Counted from the stretch's first letter, positions 18,757 to 28,164 are shown. The stretch is DNA of 35,252 nt from Myxococcaceae bacterium (GCA_020247085.1 JADCJJ010000189.1:1-35252); one strand, 5' to 3'. The notes: a model not told the origin generated them from the letters alone. Program-made: numbers and translations.

Positions 18757-18781
18757 GCGACAGGGCGCTGGGTGACGGGGG

Positions 18782-19429
18782 TCAGCGCGAGCCGCTGACG
18801 CGCTTCGCGCTGGCCTTCACGGCGTCGGGGACCCGCGTCGAATAGTGCACGACGCCCTCGTCGTCGACCCACCGGTAGATCTCGTTGCCGGGAGTGGCGG
18901 GCTTCGCGTCTTCGCGCGCCGCGAGCACCGCGGGCGCCGGCGCGGCCTTCTCGGCGTTGGCCTTCGCCAGCGCAGCGGCGGCCGTGGCGCGCTCGGCTTC
19001 GAGGCGCTGCAGCGTGACGAGCTCCCTCTCGGCGGCGAGGCGGCGGGCGTCGTCGAGCTGGCGCTGCAGCGCGGCCTCCCGCTCGAGGGCCAGGCGGCGC
19101 TCGGCGTCGGCCTGGGCCCGTCGGGCCTGCTCGAGCTCGAACGCCTGGGCAGCCTCAGCCTGGCGCTCGGCCTGGGCCTGCTCGGCGGCCGCGCGGCGCT
19201 GGAACTCGGTCTGCATGGCCCAGTGGGTCTGCAGGTTCGCCATCTGCCACCATTGCCACTGGGCGAGCCGCCGCTCGTCCAGCGTCGGGGCGCGGCCCGC
19301 GCTCAACGGCTGGGGCACGACATGGTTCGGCCGCCACCCGCCCACGTACCCCGTCCACACGCCGCCGCCTTCGTGCTGTGCGGCCGCGAGACCACCAAAG
19401 AGGACCACCGTCAGGCCGAGGAGTCGCAT
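18782..19429 (-). CDS. DUF4124-domain exported protein with Ala/Glu/Arg-rich coiled coil
   Basis: Signal MRLLGLTVVLFGGLAAA; C-terminal EIYRWVDDEGVVHYSTRVPDAVKA (DUF4124-like). Confidence 0.75.
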   Translation of the reverse strand: MRLLGLTVVLFGGLAAAQHEGGGVWTGYVGGWRPNHVVPQPLSAGRAPTLDERRLAQWQWWQMANLQTHWAMQTEFQRRAAAEQAQAERQAEAAQAFELEQARRAQADAERRLALEREAALQRQLDDARRLAAERELVTLQRLEAERATAAAALAKANAEKAAPAPAVLAAREDAKPATPGNEIYRWVDDEGVVHYSTRVPDAVKASAKRVSGSR

Positions 19430-19547
19430 GCAGAACCTTTATCCCTGAGTGTGGCAACGAGCCGGCGGCCGCGCAAGCGCGCGCCCCGAGTGGGGCGGGT
19501 GACAAAGGCGGCCCAAGGGTGGGGCGTTGCCGCTATGGTGGCTCCCA

Positions 19548-22082
19548 GTGGAAGTGTCGATCGCCAAGCCCGAGGCCCTCGTGGCGCCTCAGCTCCAGCG
19601 TGAGTTCGGGCCGTTCGGCCGGTGGCTCGCTCGCCGGTACTTCGAGCCGGTGCGCTTCGCCCAGACGGCCGTCGACGAGCTCTCCGCGCTCCACCACAGG
19701 GGCTTCGTCGTGCACGTCATGCGCACGACGGCCTGGGTGAACTTCCTCTACCTGCACTGGGCGATGGTGCGGCGCGGTTTGCCGCCGATACGCGCGGTGG
19801 TGAACCTGCGCCCCTGGTTTACGCGGCCCTTCACGCTCACGGCGCAGCAGGGGCCCTTCCCGGAGCGGTTCGAGGCGGCGCGCCGGCAGGGCGGCTCGGG
19901 CCTCGTTTTTCTGAAGGAGGCGGCCTTCAACTCGGCGCGCGGCAAGTCGACGGCCGAAGACCCCTTCCCGGCCCTCGTCGAGCTCGCGAGGTCGAGCGAG
20001 CAGCCCGTCTTCCTGGTGCCGGAGCTCTTCGTCTGGGAGAAGTGGCTCCAGAAGCTGACGCCCTCGATCTTCGACCGCATCTTCGGCAGCCCCGAGGCAC
20101 CCGGGTTCCTCCACTCGGTGGGCGCCTTCCTCCGCAACTACCGCCGCGCGCAGTTCCGCGTGGGGGAGCCGATCGATCTCAAGGCCTTCGTCTCGGCGAA
20201 CGAGGGGCAGCCGACCGAGGTGATCGCCCGCAAGGTGCGCTCCTCGCTGCATCACCACCTCGCCCGCGAGACCCGGGCGGTCTTCGGGCCGCCGCGCAAG
20301 CCCACCGAGCGACTCGTCGAAGAGGCGATGCGTGACCGGGTCTTCCAGCAGACGGTCGAGGCGCTCTCGAAGGAGACGGGTAGGAGCGTCGAGGCGCTCA
20401 ACCGCTCGGCCCGGCGCAACTTCGGCCAGATCGCCGCGCGCTACAGCCCGAGCGTGGTCGGGTTCGCGGCGCCGCTCCTCCACCAGGTGTTCAACCGCAT
20501 CTACGACGGCGTCGAGGTCGACGAGGCCGGGCTGGAGCGGGCGATGAAGGCGGCGGCGCACGCGCCGGTGGTGCTGACGCCGAGCCACAAGAGCCACGTC
20601 GACTACCTGATCATGAGCTACGTGCTCTTCCAGCGGGGGTACACGGTGCCGCTGGTGGCCGCGGGCGCGAACCTGTCGTTCTTTCCCCTGGGCCCGTTCC
20701 TCCGCCGGGGCGGCGCGTTCTTTCTGCGGCGAAGCTTCAAGGGCGACAAGCTGTATACGGCCGTCTTCAAGGCCTACCTGAAGAAGCTCGTGCACGACGG
20801 CATTCACCACGAGTTCTTCCCCGAGGGTGGGCGCTCGCGCACGGGCAAGCTGCTTTCGCCCAAGCTGGGGCTCTTCACCTGGCTCGTCGACGCCGTGCTC
20901 GAGGGGGCACGCAACGAGCTGCTCTTCGTGCAGGTGGCCATCGATTACGAGAAGGTGGTCGAGGGCGCCAGCTACCGGGCCGAGCTGGCCGGCGGCGAGA
21001 AGAAGCCCGAAGATCTCAAGGCGCTCCTCTCGGCCCCGAGCGTGCTCGCCGAGAACTACGGCCGCATTCACCTCACCTTCGACGAGCCGGTGTCGTTGGC
21101 GAAGCTGATGAAGGAGCGGCAGGTCGACGCGAAGACGGCGACCGACGAACAGAAGAAAGCGCTCGTGCGCGCGCTGGGGAACCGGGTGATGTACGGCATC
21201 TCGCGCGTGTCGACGGTGACGCCGCACGCGCTCCTCGCGGCGGCGCTGCTCGCCCACCGGCGGCGCGGGGTGTCGGTGCGGGAGCTGACCGATCGCATCG
21301 GCCTCTTGCGCCGCATGGCGACCGAGCTCGGCGCCCCGCTCTCGGTACAGCTGAAGGACGCGCCCTCGTCGCCCACGGTGCTCGGCCCCGTCCAGGACGC
21401 GATGCGCATGTTCTCGTCCGAGGGGTTCGTGCGCATCGTCGAGGCGCGCGGCGAGCCCATCTACCAGGTCGAGGACGAGCGCCGCACCGAGCTGTGCTTC
21501 TACAAGAACACGCTGATGAACCTCGTCGCGGGGCGCACCATCGTGTGCGCGGCGCTGCTCTCGGTGGAACCGAACCGGACGGCGGCGGCAGTGCGGGAGC
21601 GCGCGCTGGTGCTGTCACGCCTGCTGAAGATGGAGTTCATCTACCCCGTCGGGCAGACCTTCGAGCAGCTCTTCGACGCCACCGTCGAGCACCTGCTGGC
21701 GCTGGGGCTCCTCGTTCGCGACGGCGAGACCCTGGCGGTGGCGCCTGAGGCGCACGGGCGGCCGTCGGTGCAGTTCCTCGCCGACCTGCTGCTCGACCTG
21801 CTCGAGTCATACCTCATCGCGGCGCGGCAGGCGGCCGAGGTGCCCAAGGAGGGCCAGGACCGGAAGGACTTCCTCAAGAAGGCGCTCGAGAACGGGCGCG
21901 CCGACTTCCTCGCCGGCACGGTGCGCTCGGCCGAGGCGGTGTCGAAATCGAGCCTCGAAAATGGTCTGGGCTATCTGCTGGAGCAGGGCTTCCTCGTTGA
22001 GCAGAACAAGCGCCTGGCGCCGGGCCGGCCGGTGGCCGAGCTGGCGTCGCAACTCCAGCTCTTCTTGCCCGAGGTGAAGTGA
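19548..22082 (+). CDS. plsB: Glycerol-3-phosphate 1-O-acyltransferase (PlsB-like)
   Basis: LTPSHKSHVDYLIMSY (HX4D), HHEFFPEGGRSRTGKLLSPKLGL; about 844 aa; GTG start near 19548. Confidence 0.9.
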   Translation: MEVSIAKPEALVAPQLQREFGPFGRWLARRYFEPVRFAQTAVDELSALHHRGFVVHVMRTTAWVNFLYLHWAMVRRGLPPIRAVVNLRPWFTRPFTLTAQQGPFPERFEAARRQGGSGLVFLKEAAFNSARGKSTAEDPFPALVELARSSEQPVFLVPELFVWEKWLQKLTPSIFDRIFGSPEAPGFLHSVGAFLRNYRRAQFRVGEPIDLKAFVSANEGQPTEVIARKVRSSLHHHLARETRAVFGPPRKPTERLVEEAMRDRVFQQTVEALSKETGRSVEALNRSARRNFGQIAARYSPSVVGFAAPLLHQVFNRIYDGVEVDEAGLERAMKAAAHAPVVLTPSHKSHVDYLIMSYVLFQRGYTVPLVAAGANLSFFPLGPFLRRGGAFFLRRSFKGDKLYTAVFKAYLKKLVHDGIHHEFFPEGGRSRTGKLLSPKLGLFTWLVDAVLEGARNELLFVQVAIDYEKVVEGASYRAELAGGEKKPEDLKALLSAPSVLAENYGRIHLTFDEPVSLAKLMKERQVDAKTATDEQKKALVRALGNRVMYGISRVSTVTPHALLAAALLAHRRRGVSVRELTDRIGLLRRMATELGAPLSVQLKDAPSSPTVLGPVQDAMRMFSSEGFVRIVEARGEPIYQVEDERRTELCFYKNTLMNLVAGRTIVCAALLSVEPNRTAAAVRERALVLSRLLKMEFIYPVGQTFEQLFDATVEHLLALGLLVRDGETLAVAPEAHGRPSVQFLADLLLDLLESYLIAARQAAEVPKEGQDRKDFLKKALENGRADFLAGTVRSAEAVSKSSLENGLGYLLEQGFLVEQNKRLAPGRPVAELASQLQLFLPEVK

Positions 22083-22083
22083 C

Positions 22084-22578
22084 GTGAGCGCGCTCGTGGT
22101 GATGCTGGTGTTGTCGCAGGCCGACGCCGGGGTCGCGCTGGCCCACCCGCTCGAGGGCACCTGGCAGCTCGACCTCGCGCAGTCGACGGACACCGGGCCG
22201 ATCCTCGAGAAGCTCGGCGTCAACTGGTTCGTCCGCCAGGTGGCGAAGTCGGCGAGGCCCGTGCACCGCATCCGCGTCGACGCGGGCACCGTCTTCCTCG
22301 AGATCGACGCGGCCGTCGCCAAGCGCCGCTACCAGCTGGCGCTCGACGGCAAGACACCCACGAAGGACGAGTTCTTCGGAGACCCCTTCGAGTACACGAC
22401 GGTGCTCGAGGATGGCGCCTTCGTCTCGACGGGCAAGATGACCGACCCCGCGAAGAAGGGTGGCATCACGCTGCGGCGCTCGATGCGGGAGGACGGGCTG
22501 ATGCTGTACCGCATCACGCTCTTGCCCGAGGGCCAGCCGCCCATCGTCATCGACCGGGTCTTCCGCCGGAGGCCGTGA
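22084..22578 (+). CDS. Hypothetical protein resembling fatty-acid-binding/calycin beta-barrels
   Basis: GTG 1 nt after plsB stop; GTWQLDLAQSTDTGPILEKLGVNWFVRQVAKSARPVHRI... DRVFRR matches the layout of FABP N-terminus (GTWKL...LGV..R....AKP) and C-terminus by eye. Confidence 0.5.
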   Translation: MSALVVMLVLSQADAGVALAHPLEGTWQLDLAQSTDTGPILEKLGVNWFVRQVAKSARPVHRIRVDAGTVFLEIDAAVAKRRYQLALDGKTPTKDEFFGDPFEYTTVLEDGAFVSTGKMTDPAKKGGITLRRSMREDGLMLYRITLLPEGQPPIVIDRVFRRRP

Positions 22579-23125
22579 AGCAGGCGCCCTGCCCTGCGCG
22601 TAGCGCCGCCCTCGCCTCATCGAAGGCCGCCGTCCAGTCCCGCCCGCGCACGACGAAGGGCCGGCCGTCGAAGCAGCCCTGTCGAAAGGCCTCCTCAACC
22701 AGGGTCGCCTGCTGCTCACAGTTGAGCTCGGGCCACCGCTTTCCCTGCAGCAGGCCCTTCTCCAGCTGGTAGCCGTCACCCACCGTCTGCGCCACCACCG
22801 AGTCCGCGATGTAGGCATGGCCGCCGTGCTGAAACTGCCAGACGTGCGTCGCCTCGTGCACCAGCAGGTGCGCCGGCGCCGTGTGCGGCGGCATCGGAAG
22901 GTGAATGACGTTTTCGATGACGAAGGCGCGGCGGCTCACGTTGATCAGCCCAGACAGGGCCTCGCGCACCACGACGCGCTCGACGTCGAGGGCCCCGTCG
23001 AAGACGCGCCCCAACAGCGCCCTCTCCTCGCCGGTGAGGGGCCGTCGGGGGGACGCGCTCGAGGCCCCCACGCGCTTCACCACCAGCGCAAGCGCACGGC
23101 CGACCGGGCCCTTCCAGCCGCTCAT
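22547..23125 (-). CDS. Putative zinc metallopeptidase-like (HExxH, DUF4157-like) protein
   Basis: LLVHEATHVWQFQ and later LNCEQQATLVEE; ATG overlaps upstream stop (ATGA). Confidence 0.6.
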   Translation of the reverse strand: MSGWKGPVGRALALVVKRVGASSASPRRPLTGEERALLGRVFDGALDVERVVVREALSGLINVSRRAFVIENVIHLPMPPHTAPAHLLVHEATHVWQFQHGGHAYIADSVVAQTVGDGYQLEKGLLQGKRWPELNCEQQATLVEEAFRQGCFDGRPFVVRGRDWTAAFDEARAALRAGQGACFTASGGRPGR

Positions 23126-24135
23126 CGGCACGCCGCGCGAAAGAGCGCCGGGTCGGCGCCCAGCGCCTCGCTCGCCGTGAAATACGCCCGCCCGTCGGCG
23201 GAGAAGGCCACCGCCTCGCCCTGCGGCTCCCGGGCCACTGGGACCTCGGTGAAGGCCGCGGCGAAGGCGTCTTCGAGGCCCCCTCCCTCGGGCACGGTGA
23301 AGAGGAGCAGCCGGTTGTACAGGCGCACCAGCACCGCGTCGCCACAGGGGCTCACGTCGGCGCCGGTGAGCTGCAGATCACCGCTGGCCGGCACCGGGAG
23401 GGTCGCGACGAGCTCGAGCGTCGCCGGCGAGTCGGTCGCGAGCTCGGCCGGGAAGCGGAACAGCAGGCTCGGCGCGCCGACGTCCTCCTTGGTGAGCAGG
23501 TAGAGCCGGCCCGAGGTGGGGTCGGCGAGCAGCGCCTCGGCGTTGTGCCGCGCGCCCCCGGGGAAGGCGTAGGGCAGGCGCTCCCCTGCCACCGCCGCGA
23601 CGTCGGCGCCGGCCTGCACGAGGGGCTCCGGCACGCGGTAGACGGCGTAGTTCGTCCGCGCCCGGCGGTTGTCGCCGATGTCGCCCAGGTACAGGCACGT
23701 CCCCATCGGGCAGGGGCCGAGCGCGATGTCTTCCCAGTCGACGTTGGTGGCGCCGGTGACGGTGAACGTCTGCAGCAGCGCGCCGTCCACCGCCGACAGC
23801 GCGAAGAAGCGCGCCGAGTCACCAGAGTCGTTGTGCGCGTACAGCACCGGCTGCGTCCGGCTGGCCACCAGGCCCGAGAGCTCGACGACCGGCGGTTTGA
23901 CGAGGCCCACCGCGCGCGGCGCGCTCCACGCACGGCACGTCGGTGCGCAGCGGGCGCCGCCATCGGCCGTCGTGCCGCCGTCCACGGACGCGGGTGGCTC
24001 GGGCGCGAAGAGCTGCGCGGGCCTCGGGGCGCACCCGGCCGCAGCCAAGGCGAGGCAAGTCACCCGGAGGCACCGATGGGCGCTGGCGATGCGGGGGCCC
24101 CGACGCGCGGGTGGGAGTTCGTCGTCGAGCGCCAT
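23122..24135 (-). CDS. Beta-propeller-like lipoprotein
   Basis: Lipobox LALAAAGC; SGLVASRTQPVLYAHNDSGDSARFFALSAVDG, NVDWEDIALGPCPMGTCLYLGDIGDNRRART. Start uncertain (ATG 24135 or GTG 24063). Confidence 0.6.
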   Translation of the reverse strand: MALDDELPPARRGPRIASAHRCLRVTCLALAAAGCAPRPAQLFAPEPPASVDGGTTADGGARCAPTCRAWSAPRAVGLVKPPVVELSGLVASRTQPVLYAHNDSGDSARFFALSAVDGALLQTFTVTGATNVDWEDIALGPCPMGTCLYLGDIGDNRRARTNYAVYRVPEPLVQAGADVAAVAGERLPYAFPGGARHNAEALLADPTSGRLYLLTKEDVGAPSLLFRFPAELATDSPATLELVATLPVPASGDLQLTGADVSPCGDAVLVRLYNRLLLFTVPEGGGLEDAFAAAFTEVPVAREPQGEAVAFSADGRAYFTASEALGADPALFRAACR

Positions 24136-24202
24136 GTGGGGCGTCAGACTACCGCAGGTGAAGGCCGTCGCGCGCCCGGCGGGGCTTTGGCAGGTTCTCG
24201 AC

Positions 24203-25231
24203 ATGAGCCCGCTCGCGCTGGTCGTCGCCGTCTCGGCAGTGCCACTCGAGCAGCTCGTCGAGCGGGTCGACGGCGCGGTCGTCACCGTTCGTGTCGCCGA
24301 GCGGCGCGCGAGTGAGAGGAGCGTCACCATCACCACCGGCACGGGGTCGGGCGTGCTGCTCCACGCCGACGGCTGGGTCGTCACCGCCGCGCACGTGGTG
24401 GACGACGCTGACCGCATCGAGGTCGAGTTCGTGGGCGACGAGTCCTCAACAGCGCAGGTCGTCTCGTCGTCGAGGACCGAAGATCTGGCGCTGCTGAAGC
24501 TCGACCGCCCCCCGAAGCGGCCGGTGGTCGCGACGCTGGGCGACTCCGAGGCGCTCAAGCCGGGCATGCGGCTGTTCGCCATCGGCGCCCCGCTCGGCCT
24601 CACGCACACCGTCACGTCCGGCGTGGTGAGCGCGCTGCGCACCGACGCGCGCAGGGGGCTGCACCCGAGCCGCCTCATCCAGACCGACGTGCCCATCAAC
24701 CAGGGCAACTCGGGCGGGCCGATCTTCAACGAGGCCGGAGAGGTGGTGGGCATCGCCAGCTTCATCGCCTCGCGCTCGGGGGGCTCCGTCGGGCTCAACT
24801 TCGCGGTGCCGGCGTCGACGGTGCGCAGCCGGCTCTTCGACGCGCCCCTGCCGTGGGTCGGCGTCTCGGTGCGCTTCGTCTCGAGAGAGCTCTCCGAGGT
24901 GATGAACTGGCCGAGCGGCGCGGGGCTGCTGGTCGAGAAGGTGAAGGCCGGGGGCGCCGCCGCCGAGGCCGGGCTGCACGGCGGGTCGATCGAGGCCGAG
25001 ATCGGCGGCGCGACGGTGCTGCTGGGCGGAGACCTCGTGCTGCGCGTCAACGGCCTGCCGACGAGCGAACCGAGGGCCATCGGCGCATCGCTCGCGGCGC
25101 TGCGACCTGGAGAGGCGATCACCTACGAGGTGCTCTGCGCCGGAACGCCAAAGACCGTCGTCGTCCCACTCCCTTCTCTCCCCAAGGTTCCTGCGCTCCC
25201 GCCGCTGAGGCCTGCGTCGAAGGCGCACTGA
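24203..25231 (+). CDS. Trypsin-like serine protease with PDZ domain (DegP/HtrA-like)
   Basis: VVTAAHVVDDAD (His), EDLALLKLD (Asp), PINQGNSGGPIFN (Ser); C-terminal PDZ-like region. Confidence 0.9.
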   Translation: MSPLALVVAVSAVPLEQLVERVDGAVVTVRVAERRASERSVTITTGTGSGVLLHADGWVVTAAHVVDDADRIEVEFVGDESSTAQVVSSSRTEDLALLKLDRPPKRPVVATLGDSEALKPGMRLFAIGAPLGLTHTVTSGVVSALRTDARRGLHPSRLIQTDVPINQGNSGGPIFNEAGEVVGIASFIASRSGGSVGLNFAVPASTVRSRLFDAPLPWVGVSVRFVSRELSEVMNWPSGAGLLVEKVKAGGAAAEAGLHGGSIEAEIGGATVLLGGDLVLRVNGLPTSEPRAIGASLAALRPGEAITYEVLCAGTPKTVVVPLPSLPKVPALPPLRPASKAH

Positions 25232-25253
25232 GGGCCCCGCGCGACGGGGGCGC

Positions 25254-27482
25254 GTGGTATTGCCTGCCGCTGCCGTGTCGAGCGCCAAGCCGATCCAGCT
25301 GTCGGTGCGCCTCCCGTTCGCGACGCCCGAGGCGTTCCTGCAGGGGTACGGGCTGATGATCAGCCGTGGCGGGATCTACTTGAGGGCCCGGCGCCTGCAC
25401 CCGCCGGGCACGCCGGTGACGCTCGAGGTGAAGCTCGAAGACGGCAAGCGATTGCTCTACGCGAACGCGACGGTGTCATGGGTGACGGGGACCCGGGGCG
25501 AGGGGGTCGCCGGCATGGGCTTCAAGTTCATCACCCTCGACGCGACCAGCCGGCGATTCCTCGAGGCGGCGGCGGCGGCGATGCCGCACGCGAGGAGCCC
25601 CGAGCCGCCGGTGCCCCGCAACGTGGGGCCCATCGACACCCATCCAGACGCCGTGGCGGCGCCGCCGCCCTCCCCTCCCCCTGCGCCTGTCGCGCCTGCA
25701 AGTGCCGACGAGCCTCCCCCGCTCGGGGCGGAGTCCGCGCCGCCGCCGTCTCAGCTCCAACCGGTGCTCCCCTCGGAGCAGGCCGGGCGCCTCGTCGTCC
25801 AGGGCGCCGCCGAGGCCGAAGTGCGTGCGCCCGCCTTCGAGGGGCCGCTGACCGAGCCGGCGCGCGCGGGGCCGATCATCGGCATCGGGCTCGGCGCGAC
25901 GAACGCGTACGCAGCGGTGGTGAGCGGGGGCCAGCCCACCGTCTTGCGCGCGAAGGACGGCGCGTCGCTCGTGCCAGTGGTGGTGGCCCTCACGCCGCGC
26001 GGGAAGCTCGTCGTCGGAGCGCCGGCCAGGGGACAGAGCGTCACCAACCCGAAGTGGACGGTGAGCGGCTTTCGGCGCCTCGTCGGGCTGGACTTCGACT
26101 CGCCCGAAGTGGACGAGGTGGCGCCCCGCGTCTCGCACGAGCTCGCCGGCACGGAGCCGGGGACGTGCGGCGTCCGTCTGGCAGACCGCATCTACCCGCT
26201 CGAGCAGATGGTGGCCCTGGTGCTGCGCGAGGTGAGGCTCGTGGCCGAGCAGGCGCTCGAGCGGCCCGTCAGCCGAGCCGTCATCGCGGTGCCCGCCTGG
26301 TACACCGAGGCGCAGCGCCAGGCGGTGCACGAGGCTGGCCGGCTCGCGGGCCTGCACGTCGAGCGCGTCATCGACGAGCCGACCGCCGCGGCGCTCGCCT
26401 GGGGCCATGGCCGGCGCCGCAGCGAGCGGGTCTTCGTGTACGACCTGGGCGGCAGCGCCTTCGACGCCGCGGTGCTCGAGCTCGACGAGGGGGGGTACCG
26501 GGTGGTTGCCCGCGGCGGCGACCCGGCCCTCGGCGGCGCCGACTTCGACCGCATCGTGGTCGAGTGGCTGCTGGCCGAACTCGCCGCGAAGCACGGCGTG
26601 CCCGTCGTCGACCGCACGGCCCGGCAGCGCGTCCAGGACGCCGCCGAGCGCGCGAAGATCGCCCTGTCGGAGGCGACCGAGACCCGGGTCCACGTGCCGT
26701 TCCTCACCATGGCGAAGGACCAGCCCGTCGACCTCGACGTGGTGCTGACGCGAGCCCAGCTCGCGGCGCTGACGCGGCCCCTCGTCGAGCGGACGATCGA
26801 GCTCTGCGAGGCCGTGCTGCGCGAGCGCTTCCTGCGCGTCGATCAGATCGACGAGGTGCTGCTGGTCGGGGGACAGGCCCGGGCGCCCCTCGTGCAGGAG
26901 CAGCTCACGAGCACCTTCGGGCGACGGCCGCTCGAGGGCGTGCCTCCCGACGAGGCCGTCGTGCGGGGGGCGGCGCTGCTCGGAAGCATGCTCGAGGAGA
27001 AGGCCGCGCGCGCGGGCGTCGGCGTCTTGCCGCGCTCCATCGGGGTCGGCCTGCCCGGCGGCCGCTTCTACCCGGTGATCCGCAGGGGCACGGCGCTCCC
27101 GGCCACCCGCTCCTACCGGGTGCAGACGACGAGGGACGCGCAGGCCGAGCTCGAGTTGGCGCTCTTCCAGGGCGAGGCCCCGCTCGTGAAGGACGACCAC
27201 CCGCTGGGGGTCTTCCGGCTGTCGGGCCTTCCGAGGCAGCCGAAGGGCACCGTGTCGATCGAGCTCAGCTTCGAGCTGTCTGGCGAGTGCGTGCTCACGA
27301 TTCGGGGAACCGAGCCGTCGTCAGGCCGGGTGGCGTCGTCGGTGTTCGCGACCGAGCAGACCCCCGAGGCGACGCGGCGGCGAATCGCCCGGCTCGAGGG
27401 TGTCGAGCTCACACCCGACGAGCTCGAGGCCGCCGGCGCGTCGGGGCTGTTCGGTCTCGTCCGGCGCTTCCTCGGGAGCTGA
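25254..27482 (+). CDS. PilZ-like domain fused to Hsp70/DnaK-like protein
   Basis: N-terminus LMISRGGIYLRARRLHPPGTPVTLEVKL...GMGFKF (Myxococcus-type PilZ), Pro-rich linker, then IIGIGLGATNAYAAVV, VIAVPAWYTEAQRQAV, VIDEPTAAALAWG, VYDLGGSAFDAAVLE, VLLVGGQARAPLVQEQL. Confidence 0.88.
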   Translation: MVLPAAAVSSAKPIQLSVRLPFATPEAFLQGYGLMISRGGIYLRARRLHPPGTPVTLEVKLEDGKRLLYANATVSWVTGTRGEGVAGMGFKFITLDATSRRFLEAAAAAMPHARSPEPPVPRNVGPIDTHPDAVAAPPPSPPPAPVAPASADEPPPLGAESAPPPSQLQPVLPSEQAGRLVVQGAAEAEVRAPAFEGPLTEPARAGPIIGIGLGATNAYAAVVSGGQPTVLRAKDGASLVPVVVALTPRGKLVVGAPARGQSVTNPKWTVSGFRRLVGLDFDSPEVDEVAPRVSHELAGTEPGTCGVRLADRIYPLEQMVALVLREVRLVAEQALERPVSRAVIAVPAWYTEAQRQAVHEAGRLAGLHVERVIDEPTAAALAWGHGRRRSERVFVYDLGGSAFDAAVLELDEGGYRVVARGGDPALGGADFDRIVVEWLLAELAAKHGVPVVDRTARQRVQDAAERAKIALSEATETRVHVPFLTMAKDQPVDLDVVLTRAQLAALTRPLVERTIELCEAVLRERFLRVDQIDEVLLVGGQARAPLVQEQLTSTFGRRPLEGVPPDEAVVRGAALLGSMLEEKAARAGVGVLPRSIGVGLPGGRFYPVIRRGTALPATRSYRVQTTRDAQAELELALFQGEAPLVKDDHPLGVFRLSGLPRQPKGTVSIELSFELSGECVLTIRGTEPSSGRVASSVFATEQTPEATRRRIARLEGVELTPDELEAAGASGLFGLVRRFLGS

Positions 27483-27606
27483 CCCCCTTCGCTGCATCCC
27501 CCGGCGCGATCGTTGACGGCGGGTCATCGTTCGGCGCTCCAGGAGTGACGACCCCGCGCCCGCAACCTGGTGTTGAATGTCGAGAGGTCGAACGCGGGAG
27601 GCGCAC

Positions 27607-28164
27607 ATGGGCAGAGAAGCAGCGGCGGACGAGGCGATTCGGCAGCACGTGTTCTGGTCGGTCGGCGCCGGGCTGGTGCCCGTACCGGTCGCCGACTTCC
27701 TGGCCGTGACGGCGGTGCAGCTCGACCTGATCCGGCAGCTCTGCACCCTCTACGGCGTCTCGTACGAGGAGGGCACGGGCAAGGTGTGGGTCGGCGCGCT
27801 GACGGGGGGCGCGGTGGCGCGCATCGGCGCTTCGGCCCTCAAGGCGATCCCCGGCATCGGGTCGATCCTCGGCGGCGTGTCGATGTCGATCGCCTCTGGC
27901 GCCTCGACGTACGCCGTGGGCCAGGTCGTGAAGGCCCACCTGATGGCCGGCGGCACCATGGCCAACCTCGACGTCGATCGGGCCCGGGTGAAGTACGAGG
28001 CCGAGTACGAGAAGGGCAAGTCCGTCGCGAAGGACGCGGCGGACGACCGGGGGGCCGGTGACGTGTTCGACAAGCTCAAGCGCCTGGGCGAGCTGCGCGA
28101 CTCGGGGGTGATCACCGCCGCCGAGTTCGAGGCAAAGAAGGCCAAGCTGCTCGGAGAACTCTGA
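27607..28164 (+). CDS. DUF697 (YcjF-like) membrane protein with C-terminal SHOCT-like motif
   Basis: ADEAIRQHVFWSVGAGLVPVPVADFLAVTAVQLDLIRQLCTLYG; C-terminal DKLKRLGELRDSGVITAAEFEAKKAKLL. Confidence 0.8.
   Translation: MGREAAADEAIRQHVFWSVGAGLVPVPVADFLAVTAVQLDLIRQLCTLYGVSYEEGTGKVWVGALTGGAVARIGASALKAIPGIGSILGGVSMSIASGASTYAVGQVVKAHLMAGGTMANLDVDRARVKYEAEYEKGKSVAKDAADDRGAGDVFDKLKRLGELRDSGVITAAEFEAKKAKLLGEL

Noticed and set aside
19533-21257. 574-aa minus-strand ORF opposite plsB
   Set aside because: Shadow ORF; plsB acyltransferase motifs on the plus strand.
25660-25760. Pro/Ala-rich repetitive stretch as a possible DNA repeat
   Set aside because: Explained by the proline-rich interdomain linker of the PilZ-Hsp70 protein.
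25476-27200. 574-aa minus-strand ORF opposite the PilZ-Hsp70 gene
   Set aside because: Shadow ORF, no recognisable motifs.
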